Source: an uncultured Ruminococcus sp. (GTDB taxonomy: Bacteria; Bacillota; Clostridia; Oscillospirales; Ruminococcaceae). From it: a DNA stretch of 16,095 nucleotides. The stretch lies in contig URTF01000048.1 in NCBI GenBank assembly GCA_900550695.1, positions 1 to 16,095 on the forward strand. The letters run 5' to 3'. The notes under the pieces are model-generated. The model worked only from the letters and a program-made list of their open reading frames with translations, did not search any database and was not told the origin of the DNA. Position 1 is the first letter of the stretch; every line of letters begins with the position of its first letter. This document shows positions 6,945-13,860 of this stretch, one piece after another. The position numbers and the translations under genes are program-made.

Positions 6945-9350
6945 ATGAAAAAAGCAAGCTTCTCTATTGACGGTAAAAATGCGAATACGGCTTCAAATAT
7001 GCGCTTTAGGGGCGCAGGAATGGTCACGGGAAACAATTCCTCACGGCTTCTGCTCGACTATAGATCGGAGCACCCGGACAGATACAATGAGATACTTGAA
7101 TACACATTCGGCAAGCACGGCATCGGTGTGAATTTTCTGAAGCTTGAAATGGGTTCGGACGTGAATTCATCATCGGGAACAGAACCCTGTGTGAAACGAT
7201 ATGAGGACGAAAAAGCCGATGTTACAAGGGGTGCAGGATATCAGCTCGCCGCCGATGCAAAGAAGATAAACCCCGATCTGGAGCTTGATATGCTCTGGTG
7301 GAGCGAGCCGCTGTGGGTGACAAAGGCTGACGATGTTCACGCCGCACGTTACAAATGGTACAAGGAAACGCTTGATGCGGCGTATGAAACATACGGTTTG
7401 AAGTTCGATTATGTGAGCGTTGTGCGCAACGAGCGAGATGCCGATCTTGAATGGGCAAAGTACCTTTCGGAGCATTTGAAAAGCGAAACGAACTGTCCTT
7501 ATGATTATTCAAAAATTAAGATAGTCGGCGGTGAAGAGGTCTGCACATGGGGTTTTGCCGACAGAATGTTTGAGGACGAAAAGCTTATGGCGGCGGTCGA
7601 TGTTGTCGGCAGTCATTATACGAGTATGTCCACCGATGCGGCAAAAAAGCTTGCGGCGGAGTACGGCAAGGAGCTTTGGTTCAGCGAAGGCAGTTCGTCC
7701 ATGAGTTACTCGCAGGGCACATACCGCTTTGACGGGAACGGTTCGGGACTGGGCGACCTAAACGGCGTTCTCGACATCGCCAACCGACTTATAATGATGT
7801 ATGCAAGCGGCAAAATGACGATGTGCGAATTACAGCCCGTCATTGCGGCTTATTATGACGGCGTTTGCTACTGTCAGAAGCAGTTCATCTCCGCCTGCGA
7901 CCCTTGGAGCGGATATTATTACCTCGACAGCGGATTTTTTATGTCACTGCATTTTTCGCAGTTCATCAAAAAAGGCTGGACATACATTGACGGTGCTTGC
8001 CACGCTGACGCAAAAACGGGAGGTGACGGTCATGCGCTTGTCGATTCCGTTTTCAGCTATATCACAGCCTGCGACCCCGACAGCGGCGACTACAGCACCG
8101 TTATCACGAACTCGACTTCCGAGCCTATCGTTTACAATATCACCGTTTCCGACCTTGCGAAAGCTTCGTCCGAGGTCGATGTTTGGGAAACGAGAGGTCC
8201 CGACAATGGCAGCTATGACGAGAATTATTTTAAGAAAATTGACACAATAACACCGACCGAAAGTAACGGAAAATATTCCTACAGCGTGACCGTGAAGCCT
8301 TTCTCGATGATAACTTTATCCACAGTCAAAGCCGTAAATGACTTTGTAAATATGCCCGAAAGCGAGCGTACTGTTCTCGCTCTGCCCTACTCCGATGATT
8401 TTGATTACAGCGAGGAATTTCTCCACGCAAGGGGCGGTGTGCCGAAGTTCACCACGGACGAGGGCGGCGCTTTCGAGGTTGAAAACATCGGCGGCAGAAA
8501 TATTCTCGTTCAGCAGATAACGCCCGAAACAAAAGCCGAGGAATGGGGTTACACACCGAACCCGACAACGAATTTCGGTGACGACCGCTGGTACAATTAC
8601 TGCGTTTCCGCCGAGATAAAGCTTTGCGAAAGTGCCGAACCCGACAAAAATTATGCAGGCATCGGACTTCGTTACAACGAGGGTCACAAGGGCGAAAGCG
8701 GTTACTGGCTCAAGCTCTCCGAGGACGGAACTTACTCGCTTATGAAGAACAAAAATGTGCTTGAAAGCGGCTCATGCAAGGCGAACGTCCACGATTTCAC
8801 GCCGCTGAAAATTTCTGTTCGGGGCGGCAATATCCAATGCTTTATCGGCGGCAAAAAGCTCATTGACTTCACCGACAAATGCGTTCAGAGCGCAGGAAGA
8901 GCCGCATTTTACAGCTCGTTCGACCGAAATATGTTCGTTCATCTTCTCATTGAACCGAATGAAAACTGTTATGTCACACGCTATGACAACACCGACCTTT
9001 GCTGTGATTATTCGGGTGCTTGGGAGCATATCACAACAGGCAGCTTTGCAAATTACAAGCGAACGCTCTCAAACGGCAGTGCAGGAGCGGTCATGACGGT
9101 AAAATTCAGCGGAAACGGCTTTGCTGTTGTCGGCGAAAACAAGAATAATGCGGTCATAAACGTAAAAATTGACGGAAAAACCGCCGCAGAAGGCTTTTCC
9201 GTTCCCGAATGTGAAGCCCGTGACATTGCTTACGGCATTGACGGACTTGCTGACGGTTTGCACACGGTCGAAATTGAAGTCGTTTCGGGTGTATTCTCGG
9301 CTGACAGCGTTCAATTCACGGGCGGAAACGTTCCTTTTTCCGTAAAATAA
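6945..9350 (+). CDS. GH59 family glycoside hydrolase (galactocerebrosidase-like)
   Basis: This 801-residue enzyme resembles family GH59, whose animal member GALC removes galactose from galactosylceramide. The TIM barrel (about 20-370) shows GNNSSRLLLDY, LKLEMGSDVNSSSGTEP, the acid/base Glu163 in the VRNER motif and the nucleophile Glu248 in WFSEG, plus CDPWSGYYYL. A beta-sandwich follows (about 375-465), then a lectin-like domain (about 475-670) as in GALC, then an extra C-terminal beta module (about 680-801) resembling a carbohydrate-binding domain. The ATG at 6945 is preferred: AAAGGA lies about 9 nt upstream, while an in-frame ATG at 6894 falls at the predicted transcription start. No signal peptide is present, so the enzyme appears cytosolic, acting on imported glycosides. 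An AraC regulator precedes it. The true substrate may be another beta-galactoside; family confidence is good from motifs recalled, not from a search. Confidence 0.82.
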   Translation: MKKASFSIDGKNANTASNMRFRGAGMVTGNNSSRLLLDYRSEHPDRYNEILEYTFGKHGIGVNFLKLEMGSDVNSSSGTEPCVKRYEDEKADVTRGAGYQLAADAKKINPDLELDMLWWSEPLWVTKADDVHAARYKWYKETLDAAYETYGLKFDYVSVVRNERDADLEWAKYLSEHLKSETNCPYDYSKIKIVGGEEVCTWGFADRMFEDEKLMAAVDVVGSHYTSMSTDAAKKLAAEYGKELWFSEGSSSMSYSQGTYRFDGNGSGLGDLNGVLDIANRLIMMYASGKMTMCELQPVIAAYYDGVCYCQKQFISACDPWSGYYYLDSGFFMSLHFSQFIKKGWTYIDGACHADAKTGGDGHALVDSVFSYITACDPDSGDYSTVITNSTSEPIVYNITVSDLAKASSEVDVWETRGPDNGSYDENYFKKIDTITPTESNGKYSYSVTVKPFSMITLSTVKAVNDFVNMPESERTVLALPYSDDFDYSEEFLHARGGVPKFTTDEGGAFEVENIGGRNILVQQITPETKAEEWGYTPNPTTNFGDDRWYNYCVSAEIKLCESAEPDKNYAGIGLRYNEGHKGESGYWLKLSEDGTYSLMKNKNVLESGSCKANVHDFTPLKISVRGGNIQCFIGGKKLIDFTDKCVQSAGRAAFYSSFDRNMFVHLLIEPNENCYVTRYDNTDLCCDYSGAWEHITTGSFANYKRTLSNGSAGAVMTVKFSGNGFAVVGENKNNAVINVKIDGKTAAEGFSVPECEARDIAYGIDGLADGLHTVEIEVVSGVFSADSVQFTGGNVPFSVK

Positions 9351-9366
9351 AGTTTTATATATGATT

Positions 9367-9408
9367 AAACAGCCATATTCGGGACATTCTCGGATATGGC
9401 TGTTTTTG
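9367..9408 (+). terminator. intrinsic terminator of the GH59 gene
   Basis: AAACAGCCATAT (9367-9378) pairs with ATATGGCTGTTT (9394-9405), a 12-bp stem with a 15-nt loop, followed by a T-run (9403-9407). It starts 16 nt after the GH59 stop. Confidence 0.88.
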
Positions 9409-9460
9409 CTATAAATACAAGCAACATTTTGTAATATTTCACAAAAATAATATTTTAGTA

Positions 9461-9509
9461 TTGACAGTACAGATAGTTAGTGATATAGTTAGTTACACAA
9501 GTAATTAAC
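9461..9509 (+). promoter_or_regulatory. promoter and probable GntR operator of the ABC operon
   Basis: A consensus TTGACA (9461-9466) and TATAGT (9484-9489) are separated by 17 nt. Overlapping the end of the -10 and the start site is an inverted repeat, GTTAGTTAC (9488-9496), ACAA spacer, GTAATTAAC (9501-9509), with 8 of 9 pairs matched. The unit ATAGTTAGT is also directly repeated (9473-9481 and 9485-9493). This is the expected arrangement for repression by the GntR protein encoded just downstream. Confidence 0.75.
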
Positions 9510-9531
9510 CAATAAACAAGGAGATGATATA

Positions 9532-9909
9532 TTGGCTAACTTTGACGGCGAAAAGCCTATCTACATTCAAATGGCTGAATGGATCGAGGAAAATATCCTC
9601 ACGGGAGTTTTCCCCGAAGAAACGCAGATACCGTCCACGACGGAAATATCGGCGATGTACAGGATAAATCCCGCAACTGCCCTCAAAGGGGTAAACATCT
9701 TGGTCGACAAAGAAATAATTTACAAGAAAAGGGGTCTTGGTATGTTCGTATGCACGGGTGCGGAGCAGAAAATTCGCAGTGAGCGCAAACAGGAATTCTG
9801 CGACAAGTACATCAAGTCGCTCATCAGCGAGGCATCGAAGCTTGGCATCACAAAAAATGAGATCATCAATATGATAGAGAAAGGCTGTGACGGGAATGAG
9901 CAAAATTGA
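9532..9909 (+). CDS. GntR-family regulator, YtrA subfamily
   Basis: This 125-residue DNA-binding protein has the winged helix-turn-helix of GntR at residues 8-75 (PIYIQMAEWIEENILTG, then PSTTEISAMYRINPATALKG, and the wing KKRGLGMFV). Its short all-helical C terminus (76-125) is the mark of the YtrA subfamily, which represses ABC transporter operons encoded beside it. The start is a TTG with AAGGAG at 9518-9523, 8 nt upstream. Its 3' end overlaps the ATPase gene by 14 nt. The operator-like inverted repeat at 9488-9509 suggests autorepression. The inducing signal cannot be told from sequence; relatives answer to cell-wall antibiotics or envelope stress. Confidence 0.9.
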   Translation: MANFDGEKPIYIQMAEWIEENILTGVFPEETQIPSTTEISAMYRINPATALKGVNILVDKEIIYKKRGLGMFVCTGAEQKIRSERKQEFCDKYIKSLISEASKLGITKNEIINMIEKGCDGNEQN

Positions 9910-10747
9910 AGTCAGAAATCTGACAAAAAGCTACGGCAAAACCACTGCGCTGAACAACGTCAGTGTAACATTCAAAGAAAACTGCATTTACGGTCTGCTC
10001 GGCAGAAACGGCGCAGGAAAATCCACCCTGCTCAACATCATTTCGGGCAGAACTTTTGCCGACTCGGGCGAGGTACTTATTGACGGAGTTAATGCAAGCG
10101 GCAACGACAGCGCACTCGGCAAGATACATCTGATGAGCGAGCAGCTTCTTTACAATCCGTCACTCAAGGTCAAGGATATGTTCAGAACTGCATCGTTTTA
10201 CTATCCCGATTTCGACATGGACTATGCTTTGAAGCTTTGCTCGGAATATGAGCTTGACACAAACAGAAAGCTTTCCAAGCTTTCGACAGGCTACCGAACC
10301 ATTGCAAAGGCTGTCAATGCGCTTGCCTGCGGTGCGCCTATAGTATTTTTCGATGAACCCGTCCTCGGACTTGACGCAAACCACCGTGACCTTTTCTACA
10401 AGCACGTTGTGAACCGCTACAGTGAACACCCTGCGACATTCGTTATCTCGACGCATCTTATCGAGGAAACAGCAGGCATAATTGAACGTGCTGTCGTTAT
10501 CCAGAAGGGCGAGCTTCTTCTTGACAATGATGTTGAGGAGGTTCGTTCAATGGGTTACAGCGTTTCGGGCAAAGCGGCTGATGTTGACGGCTTCGCCAAG
10601 GGCAGGGAGCTTATGGGCGAGGACGTTCTCGGCGGCTTAAAGACTGTTTACATAAAGGGTCAGCTCAATGAAGCAGAGCTTCCCGAGGGACTTACAGCCG
10701 AGCCAATGAACTTACAGAACATTTTCATTCATCTTACGAATTCATAA
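9896..10747 (+). CDS. ABC transporter ATP-binding protein (YtrB-like)
   Basis: This 283-residue nucleotide-binding subunit powers the transporter with the permease encoded next. It shows Walker A GRNGAGKST (36-44), the Q-loop position replaced by MSEQL (about 80-84), signature LSTGY (129-133), Walker B IVFFDEP (149-155) and the H-loop His187 (ISTHL). The signature LSTGY differs from LSGGQ but occurs in the YtrB group associated with GntR regulators. The ATG at 9896 inside the GntR gene is preferred; a GTG at 9887 is in frame but has a poorer spacing to AAAGG. The about 70-residue C-terminal part after 215 is divergent. The overlap with the GntR gene suggests translational coupling. Substrate unknown; export or envelope stress functions are typical of the group. 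Confidence 0.92.
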   Translation: MSKIEVRNLTKSYGKTTALNNVSVTFKENCIYGLLGRNGAGKSTLLNIISGRTFADSGEVLIDGVNASGNDSALGKIHLMSEQLLYNPSLKVKDMFRTASFYYPDFDMDYALKLCSEYELDTNRKLSKLSTGYRTIAKAVNALACGAPIVFFDEPVLGLDANHRDLFYKHVVNRYSEHPATFVISTHLIEETAGIIERAVVIQKGELLLDNDVEEVRSMGYSVSGKAADVDGFAKGRELMGEDVLGGLKTVYIKGQLNEAELPEGLTAEPMNLQNIFIHLTNS

Positions 10748-10761
10748 AAGGGGGAATTTTT

Positions 10762-11571
10762 ATGTCAGCAAACAGTATTATCGCAAACTGCAAATATCAG
10801 CTATACAGATTGAGATCAGTCCCGTTATTTTACCTTATTTGGGTGATCGGTTCTATGCTGATTTCCGCAACGATCAGATCCGTTGCAGAAAAAGTTCCGT
10901 TCAGTTTTCGCGAAACGGGACAGAACGGATTTGATGCTTTGATCGGCTTATTCGTATTCGGATATATGTGTGCAAACATCACAGACTTTTTCAACACAGC
11001 TGCCGCAAACGGTACTTCAAGGACAACAGCCTGCGTTTCCGCATACATATCATCGGTGATACTTTCTATAGTTTCGGCTCTTGAAGTTTCTGTAATTTTT
11101 CCGATCATGTCATTGATAACGGGAGAAGAAGAAATGTGGGGTGCATCGCTCTACGGTGTAAAGTCCATTCTGTATGATGCAGGTTGGAGCAATTTTGCGA
11201 TAAGAGTTCGCTATTTCGGCATAGCTGTATTCAGCTACATTGCATTATGTGCTGCTGTTATCTTTATTGCTGCACTTATGTACAAACTTCCCGGCTGGGC
11301 ATCTTTGATCACCATACTTTTATTGATCTTTATCCCGACAGGAGGAATTTATTTTGCACTGGGCGAAGATGCATTGGCATCATTCTGGTGCAGTGTTATG
11401 AAGCTGGTCGGACTTTCCTATCTTGATGATACGAGTTTGGATGCCTCGTTTATAGGCAACGCTTCGCAGGGTGCTGCGGTATTCATCGGCGCTTCGCTGA
11501 TACTGCTGCTCATATCCTGCCTTATCACAAGACGTTCTTCGGTCAAGCCGCTCGCAATAAAGGGCAATTGA
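10762..11571 (+). CDS. ABC-2 type permease subunit
   Basis: This 269-residue integral membrane protein has about six hydrophobic segments, at roughly 21-38, 58-76, 93-119, 152-173, 180-200 and 237-256, and a basic tail (RRSSVKPLAIKGN), which is the pattern of ABC-2 permeases. No extracellular substrate-binding protein is encoded, as is usual in GntR-YtrA operons. The ATG at 10762 has GGGGGA 8 nt upstream and lies 14 nt after the ATPase stop. The operon ends at the terminator at 11692-11738. The transported substrate is not predictable. Confidence 0.85.
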   Translation: MSANSIIANCKYQLYRLRSVPLFYLIWVIGSMLISATIRSVAEKVPFSFRETGQNGFDALIGLFVFGYMCANITDFFNTAAANGTSRTTACVSAYISSVILSIVSALEVSVIFPIMSLITGEEEMWGASLYGVKSILYDAGWSNFAIRVRYFGIAVFSYIALCAAVIFIAALMYKLPGWASLITILLLIFIPTGGIYFALGEDALASFWCSVMKLVGLSYLDDTSLDASFIGNASQGAAVFIGASLILLLISCLITRRSSVKPLAIKGN

Positions 11572-11575
11572 TATT

Positions 11576-11693
11576 ATGCTAAACACCATTTAAAATTCGG
11601 AAAAAACCAAGTTGACAATTTTGTAGCTGTTTTAACAGCTTTATATGTGATTTCGGCACTGCTTTTTTCCTGTATTTTATCGGTATTTAGCAT
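11576..11693. repeat. 118-nt stretch bounded by an imperfect 12-nt inverted repeat
   Basis: ATGCTAAACACC (11576-11587) pairs with GGTATTTAGCAT (11682-11693) at 11 of 12 positions. Inside is a perfect 7-bp hairpin AGCTGTT-TT-AACAGCT (11625-11640). The right arm touches the left arm of the downstream terminator. It could be the 3' end structure of the ABC transcript or the relic of a small miniature element; no target duplication is evident. Confidence 0.4.
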
Positions 11694-11738
11694 TACCGCC
11701 GCATGAGTTCTTCACGTTCTTATGCGGCGGTAATTTTT
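11692..11738 (+). terminator. intrinsic terminator of the GntR/ABC operon
   Basis: ATTACCGCCGCAT (11692-11704) pairs perfectly with ATGCGGCGGTAAT (11722-11734), a 13-bp GC-rich stem with a 17-nt loop, followed by TTTTT and, further on, a second run of nine T (11740-11748). Confidence 0.93.
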
Positions 11739-11779
11739 GCTTTTTTTTTGCTTTTTAACTTAAATTAACATAAAAATTC

Positions 11780-11808
11780 TTGACATTTAAAATGCACTAA
11801 TGTATAAT
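11780..11808 (+). promoter_or_regulatory. strong promoter of the mgtE transcript
   Basis: A perfect TTGACA (11780-11785) and perfect TATAAT (11803-11808) are separated by exactly 17 nt. Transcription would begin near 11815, giving a leader of about 230 nt before mgtE. Both hexamers are consensus, so control is probably exerted after initiation, in the leader. Confidence 0.9.
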
Positions 11809-11814
11809 TAAAAA

Positions 11815-12046
11815 GTAATTGTGGCTTTACCCGAATTTAATAAATTACAGAGGAGTGAGATTTAATGGACGTGGGAAGTACAGGTATAAAACCTCGAGGT
11901 AGCAAGTGCGAAGCGGCGGTTTCGGAAGTGTCCCCCGTTCGTTTCGTAATTTCACTTTAATGTTTTATGCCTCCCGCTTTTTTATTATGGAGCTGACAGA
12001 GCGAAACAACGCTTTGCCGTGTTCCGAAAGATGAGGAGGAATTTTT
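11815..12046 (+). ncRNA. structured mgtE leader, candidate regulatory RNA
   Basis: Helix 1 pairs AGTGAGATT (11854-11862) with AATTTCACT (11948-11956), 9 bp with one G-U. Helix 2, nested inside, pairs GGACGTGGGA (11867-11876) with TCCCCCGTTC (11931-11940), 9 of 10 pairs. Inside are two small hairpins, AGGT-ATAAA-ACCT (11882-11894) and CGAA-N8-TTCG (11909-11924), so the fold is a branched domain. Downstream, GTTTTATGCC (11962-11971) can pair with GGTATAAAAC (11883-11892), an arrangement that crosses helix 1, and a T-run (11978-11983) follows. This is the layout of a riboswitch or attenuator. I do not see the M-box (ykoK) core or other Mg2+/Mn2+ aptamers. The same stretch contains a 31-codon ORF. 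Helices are hand-drawn and untested for covariation. Confidence 0.55.
11865..11960 (+). CDS. 31-residue leader ORF upstream of mgtE
   Basis: An ATG at 11865 preceded by AGGAG (11851-11855, 9-nt spacing) opens a 31-codon frame that starts MDVGSTGIKPRG, ends SPVRFVISL, and stops with TAA at 11958-11960. The Shine-Dalgarno site is as good as those of the true genes here. The ORF stops just before the CCTCCC and T-run region, the position expected of a leader peptide whose translation sets an attenuator, as with mgtL in enterobacteria. It contains two prolines and several acidic residues but no run of either. It fully overlaps the predicted helices, so it could instead be a coding coincidence of a conserved RNA. 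Not recognised as a known family. Confidence 0.45.
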   Translation: MDVGSTGIKPRGSKCEAAVSEVSPVRFVISL

Positions 12047-13405
12047 ATGGAAAAAGATACCGCTGTGCAGCTTCTGACCGAGCGCAACTTCGCCAAGCTC
12101 AAATCCGAGCTTTCCGAGATGAATCCTGCCGATATCGCTGCTCTCGTTGAAGAAATGGACGAGTTTGACGAGTTCGGCGAGCGTGAGCTTACACTTTTAT
12201 ACCGAATTTTACCGAAAGAGATCGCTGCCGAGGTTTTCACCTATATGAACAGCGATCTCCAGCGTGTGCTTATCAATGCCCTTTCCGATAAGGAACTCCA
12301 CGATGTCATTGATGAACTTTACATGGACGATACCGTTGACCTTATCGAAGAGATGCCTGCGAACGTTGTTTCCCGTATTCTCAAAAACACCGATCCCGCA
12401 ACGAGAAATCAGATCAACGAGCTGTTAAAGTACCCGAAGGACAGCGCAGGTTCGGTAATGACGACCGAGTTCGTTTACTTCCGTGCAGACCTTACCGTTA
12501 AAGAGGGCTTCGACCAGATACGAAAGATCGGTCTTGCAAAGGAAACCGTTTATACCTGCTATGTAACGCAGAACCGCAAGCTTCTCGGCGTTGTTTCGCT
12601 GCTCGATATGCTTGTTTCGGATTATGAAACTCCCGTTTCCGACATAATGGAAACTAACTTTATCTGCGTAAACACTCACGATGACCGTGAAACAGCTGCG
12701 CAGATGCTTTCCAAATACGACCTTGCCGCTATCCCCGTTGTCGACGGCGACGGAAGAATAGTCGGAATTCTCACATTCGACGACGCTATGGACGTTATCC
12801 GTGACGAGGATATGGAGGACATGGAGATCATGGGTGCTATGCTCCCGTCCTCGTCAAGCAAGACCTACCTTAAAACGAGCGTGTTCTCGCTCTGGAAACA
12901 GCGTATCCCGTGGCTGATGCTCCTTATGATATCGGCGACATTTACGGGAATGATACTCACGCACTTTGAGAGCGCACTCGCCGTTGTCCCTGCGCTGACA
13001 GCGTTTATCCCGATGCTTATGGATACGGGCGGAAACTCGGGTTCGCAGTCGTCCGTTACGATAATCCGAGGTATCTCGCTTCAGGAAATTGAATTTTCCG
13101 ACATTCTCAAAGTAATGTGGAAGGAACTCCGTGTCGGCATACTCTGTGCCGCAACAATGGCAGTTGTCGTGTTCGCAAAGGTAATGTTCATTGACCGAAA
13201 GGGTGCGACCATTGCGATTATAGTTGCGCTGACGATTTTCTTTGTAATAATCGTTGCAAAGCTTGTCGGCTGTTCGCTTCCTATGCTTGCGAAAAAGCTT
13301 GGATTTGACCCTGCCGTAATGGCTTCGCCGTTCATTACAACCATTGTTGATGCACTTGCACTTCTTGTATATTTCCTTATCGCTTCAAGAGTTTTGGCAT
13401 TCTGA
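12047..13405 (+). CDS. mgtE: magnesium transporter MgtE
   Basis: This 452-residue protein is the MgtE Mg2+ channel. The cytosolic N domain (1-128, superhelical, rich in Asp/Glu) and a CBS pair (about 138-255) gate the pore by binding Mg2+. A connecting helix (257-280, DEDMEDMEIMGAM) leads to five membrane segments (about 285-305, 310-326, 362-382, 388-408, 425-448). The conserved pore-associated motif GGNSGSQ is at 328-334, and Asp435 in TTIVDALAL corresponds to the selectivity Asp of the Thermus protein. Length is normal. The ATG has AGGAGG at 12034-12039. The gene is transcribed from its own promoter after a long structured leader and ends at its own terminator, a one-gene unit. The leader suggests Mg2+-responsive expression, an inference. 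Confidence 0.95.
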   Translation: MEKDTAVQLLTERNFAKLKSELSEMNPADIAALVEEMDEFDEFGERELTLLYRILPKEIAAEVFTYMNSDLQRVLINALSDKELHDVIDELYMDDTVDLIEEMPANVVSRILKNTDPATRNQINELLKYPKDSAGSVMTTEFVYFRADLTVKEGFDQIRKIGLAKETVYTCYVTQNRKLLGVVSLLDMLVSDYETPVSDIMETNFICVNTHDDRETAAQMLSKYDLAAIPVVDGDGRIVGILTFDDAMDVIRDEDMEDMEIMGAMLPSSSSKTYLKTSVFSLWKQRIPWLMLLMISATFTGMILTHFESALAVVPALTAFIPMLMDTGGNSGSQSSVTIIRGISLQEIEFSDILKVMWKELRVGILCAATMAVVVFAKVMFIDRKGATIAIIVALTIFFVIIVAKLVGCSLPMLAKKLGFDPAVMASPFITTIVDALALLVYFLIASRVLAF

Positions 13406-13411
13406 TTTAAA

Positions 13412-13450
13412 TAAAAAATATACCGTCGGGTTGATCCGGCGGTATTTTTT
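13412..13450 (+). terminator. intrinsic terminator of mgtE
   Basis: ATACCGTCGG (13420-13429) pairs with CCGGCGGTAT (13436-13445), 10 bp including one G-U, with a 6-nt loop and a T-run to 13450. The A-run before the left arm (13413-13418) can pair with the T-run, so it may also stop transcription from the other strand. Confidence 0.9.
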
Positions 13451-13456
13451 ATGCAA

Positions 13457-13488
13457 AAACGCCGCACAACTTTCGCTGTACGGCGTTT
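13457..13488. other. hairpin just after the mgtE terminator
   Basis: AAACGCCG (13457-13464) pairs with CGGCGTTT (13481-13488), with inner pairs ACA/TGT (13466-13468 with 13477-13479). A T-run does not follow directly. It may be a backup terminator or a small repeat. Confidence 0.5.
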
Positions 13489-13785
13489 CAGGCTGTCAAA
13501 AAAATATATTGCATTTATGCAGATTGACGAAAAAGAATTTTATAACTTGATGCTAAAAGATGAACGCCATACATATCCCGTCGGTGCTAAACGCTCGTCG
13601 CTTTGCTCCTCACGTTTATTTGCCGAGGATAGTTGTTCCGAACATAAAGAATAAGCGCAATTCACATTTTATAGGTTTACAGACCGATTTATCACGTTTT
13701 GTTTTACTTTTTGAATGTGAATTGCGCCTTTTAACTTATAAATATTTTGCTATTGCTCCAAACTATATGCTGTTAGTTTGGGGTA
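13489..13785. repeat. gene-free stretch with a 14-bp inverted repeat
   Basis: No convincing gene is seen. The main structure is a perfect 14-bp inverted repeat, GCGCAATTCACATT (13655-13668) and AATGTGAATTGCGC (13714-13727), enclosing a 45-nt A/T-rich loop and followed by CTTTT. A weaker paired element, TATCC/GGATA plus CGG/CCG (13574-13584 with 13623-13631), lies upstream. Short frames here (for example 13517-13654) lack a Shine-Dalgarno site and have untypical composition. The inverted repeat could be a long-loop terminator, a small RNA or a miniature element. Confidence 0.5.
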
Positions 13786-13860
13786 TTTCGCTTCTGCGGA
13801 AGCGACAATGGGACGCCGTCCCCTTGACCCCTGCCACCCTTTGAAAAGCGTGGACGTAAA
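13786..13860. repeat. cluster of three adjacent hairpins, likely dispersed intergenic repeat
   Basis: Three hairpins follow one another: TCGCTTC/GAAGCGA (13788-13794 with 13799-13805), GGGAC/GTCCC (13810-13814 with 13818-13822) and CCAC-C-CTT/AAG-C-GTGG (13834-13853). The text CTGCGGAAGCGA, GACGCCGTCCCC, CCTTTGAAAAG and GTAAACTTT recalls a repeat family that I associate with intergenic regions of Ruminococcaceae; this recollection was not checked. It lies just downstream of the cyclophilin gene. Confidence 0.55.

Noticed and set aside
11815..12046. M-box (ykoK) magnesium riboswitch
   Set aside because: Expected by context, but the conserved core sequences of the M-box are not present; only a generic structured leader can be claimed.
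13451..13844. Small plus-strand frames (13451-13654, 13560-13844)
   Set aside because: They run through a terminator-linked hairpin and repeat-like structures, have no ribosome site and show no protein-like pattern.
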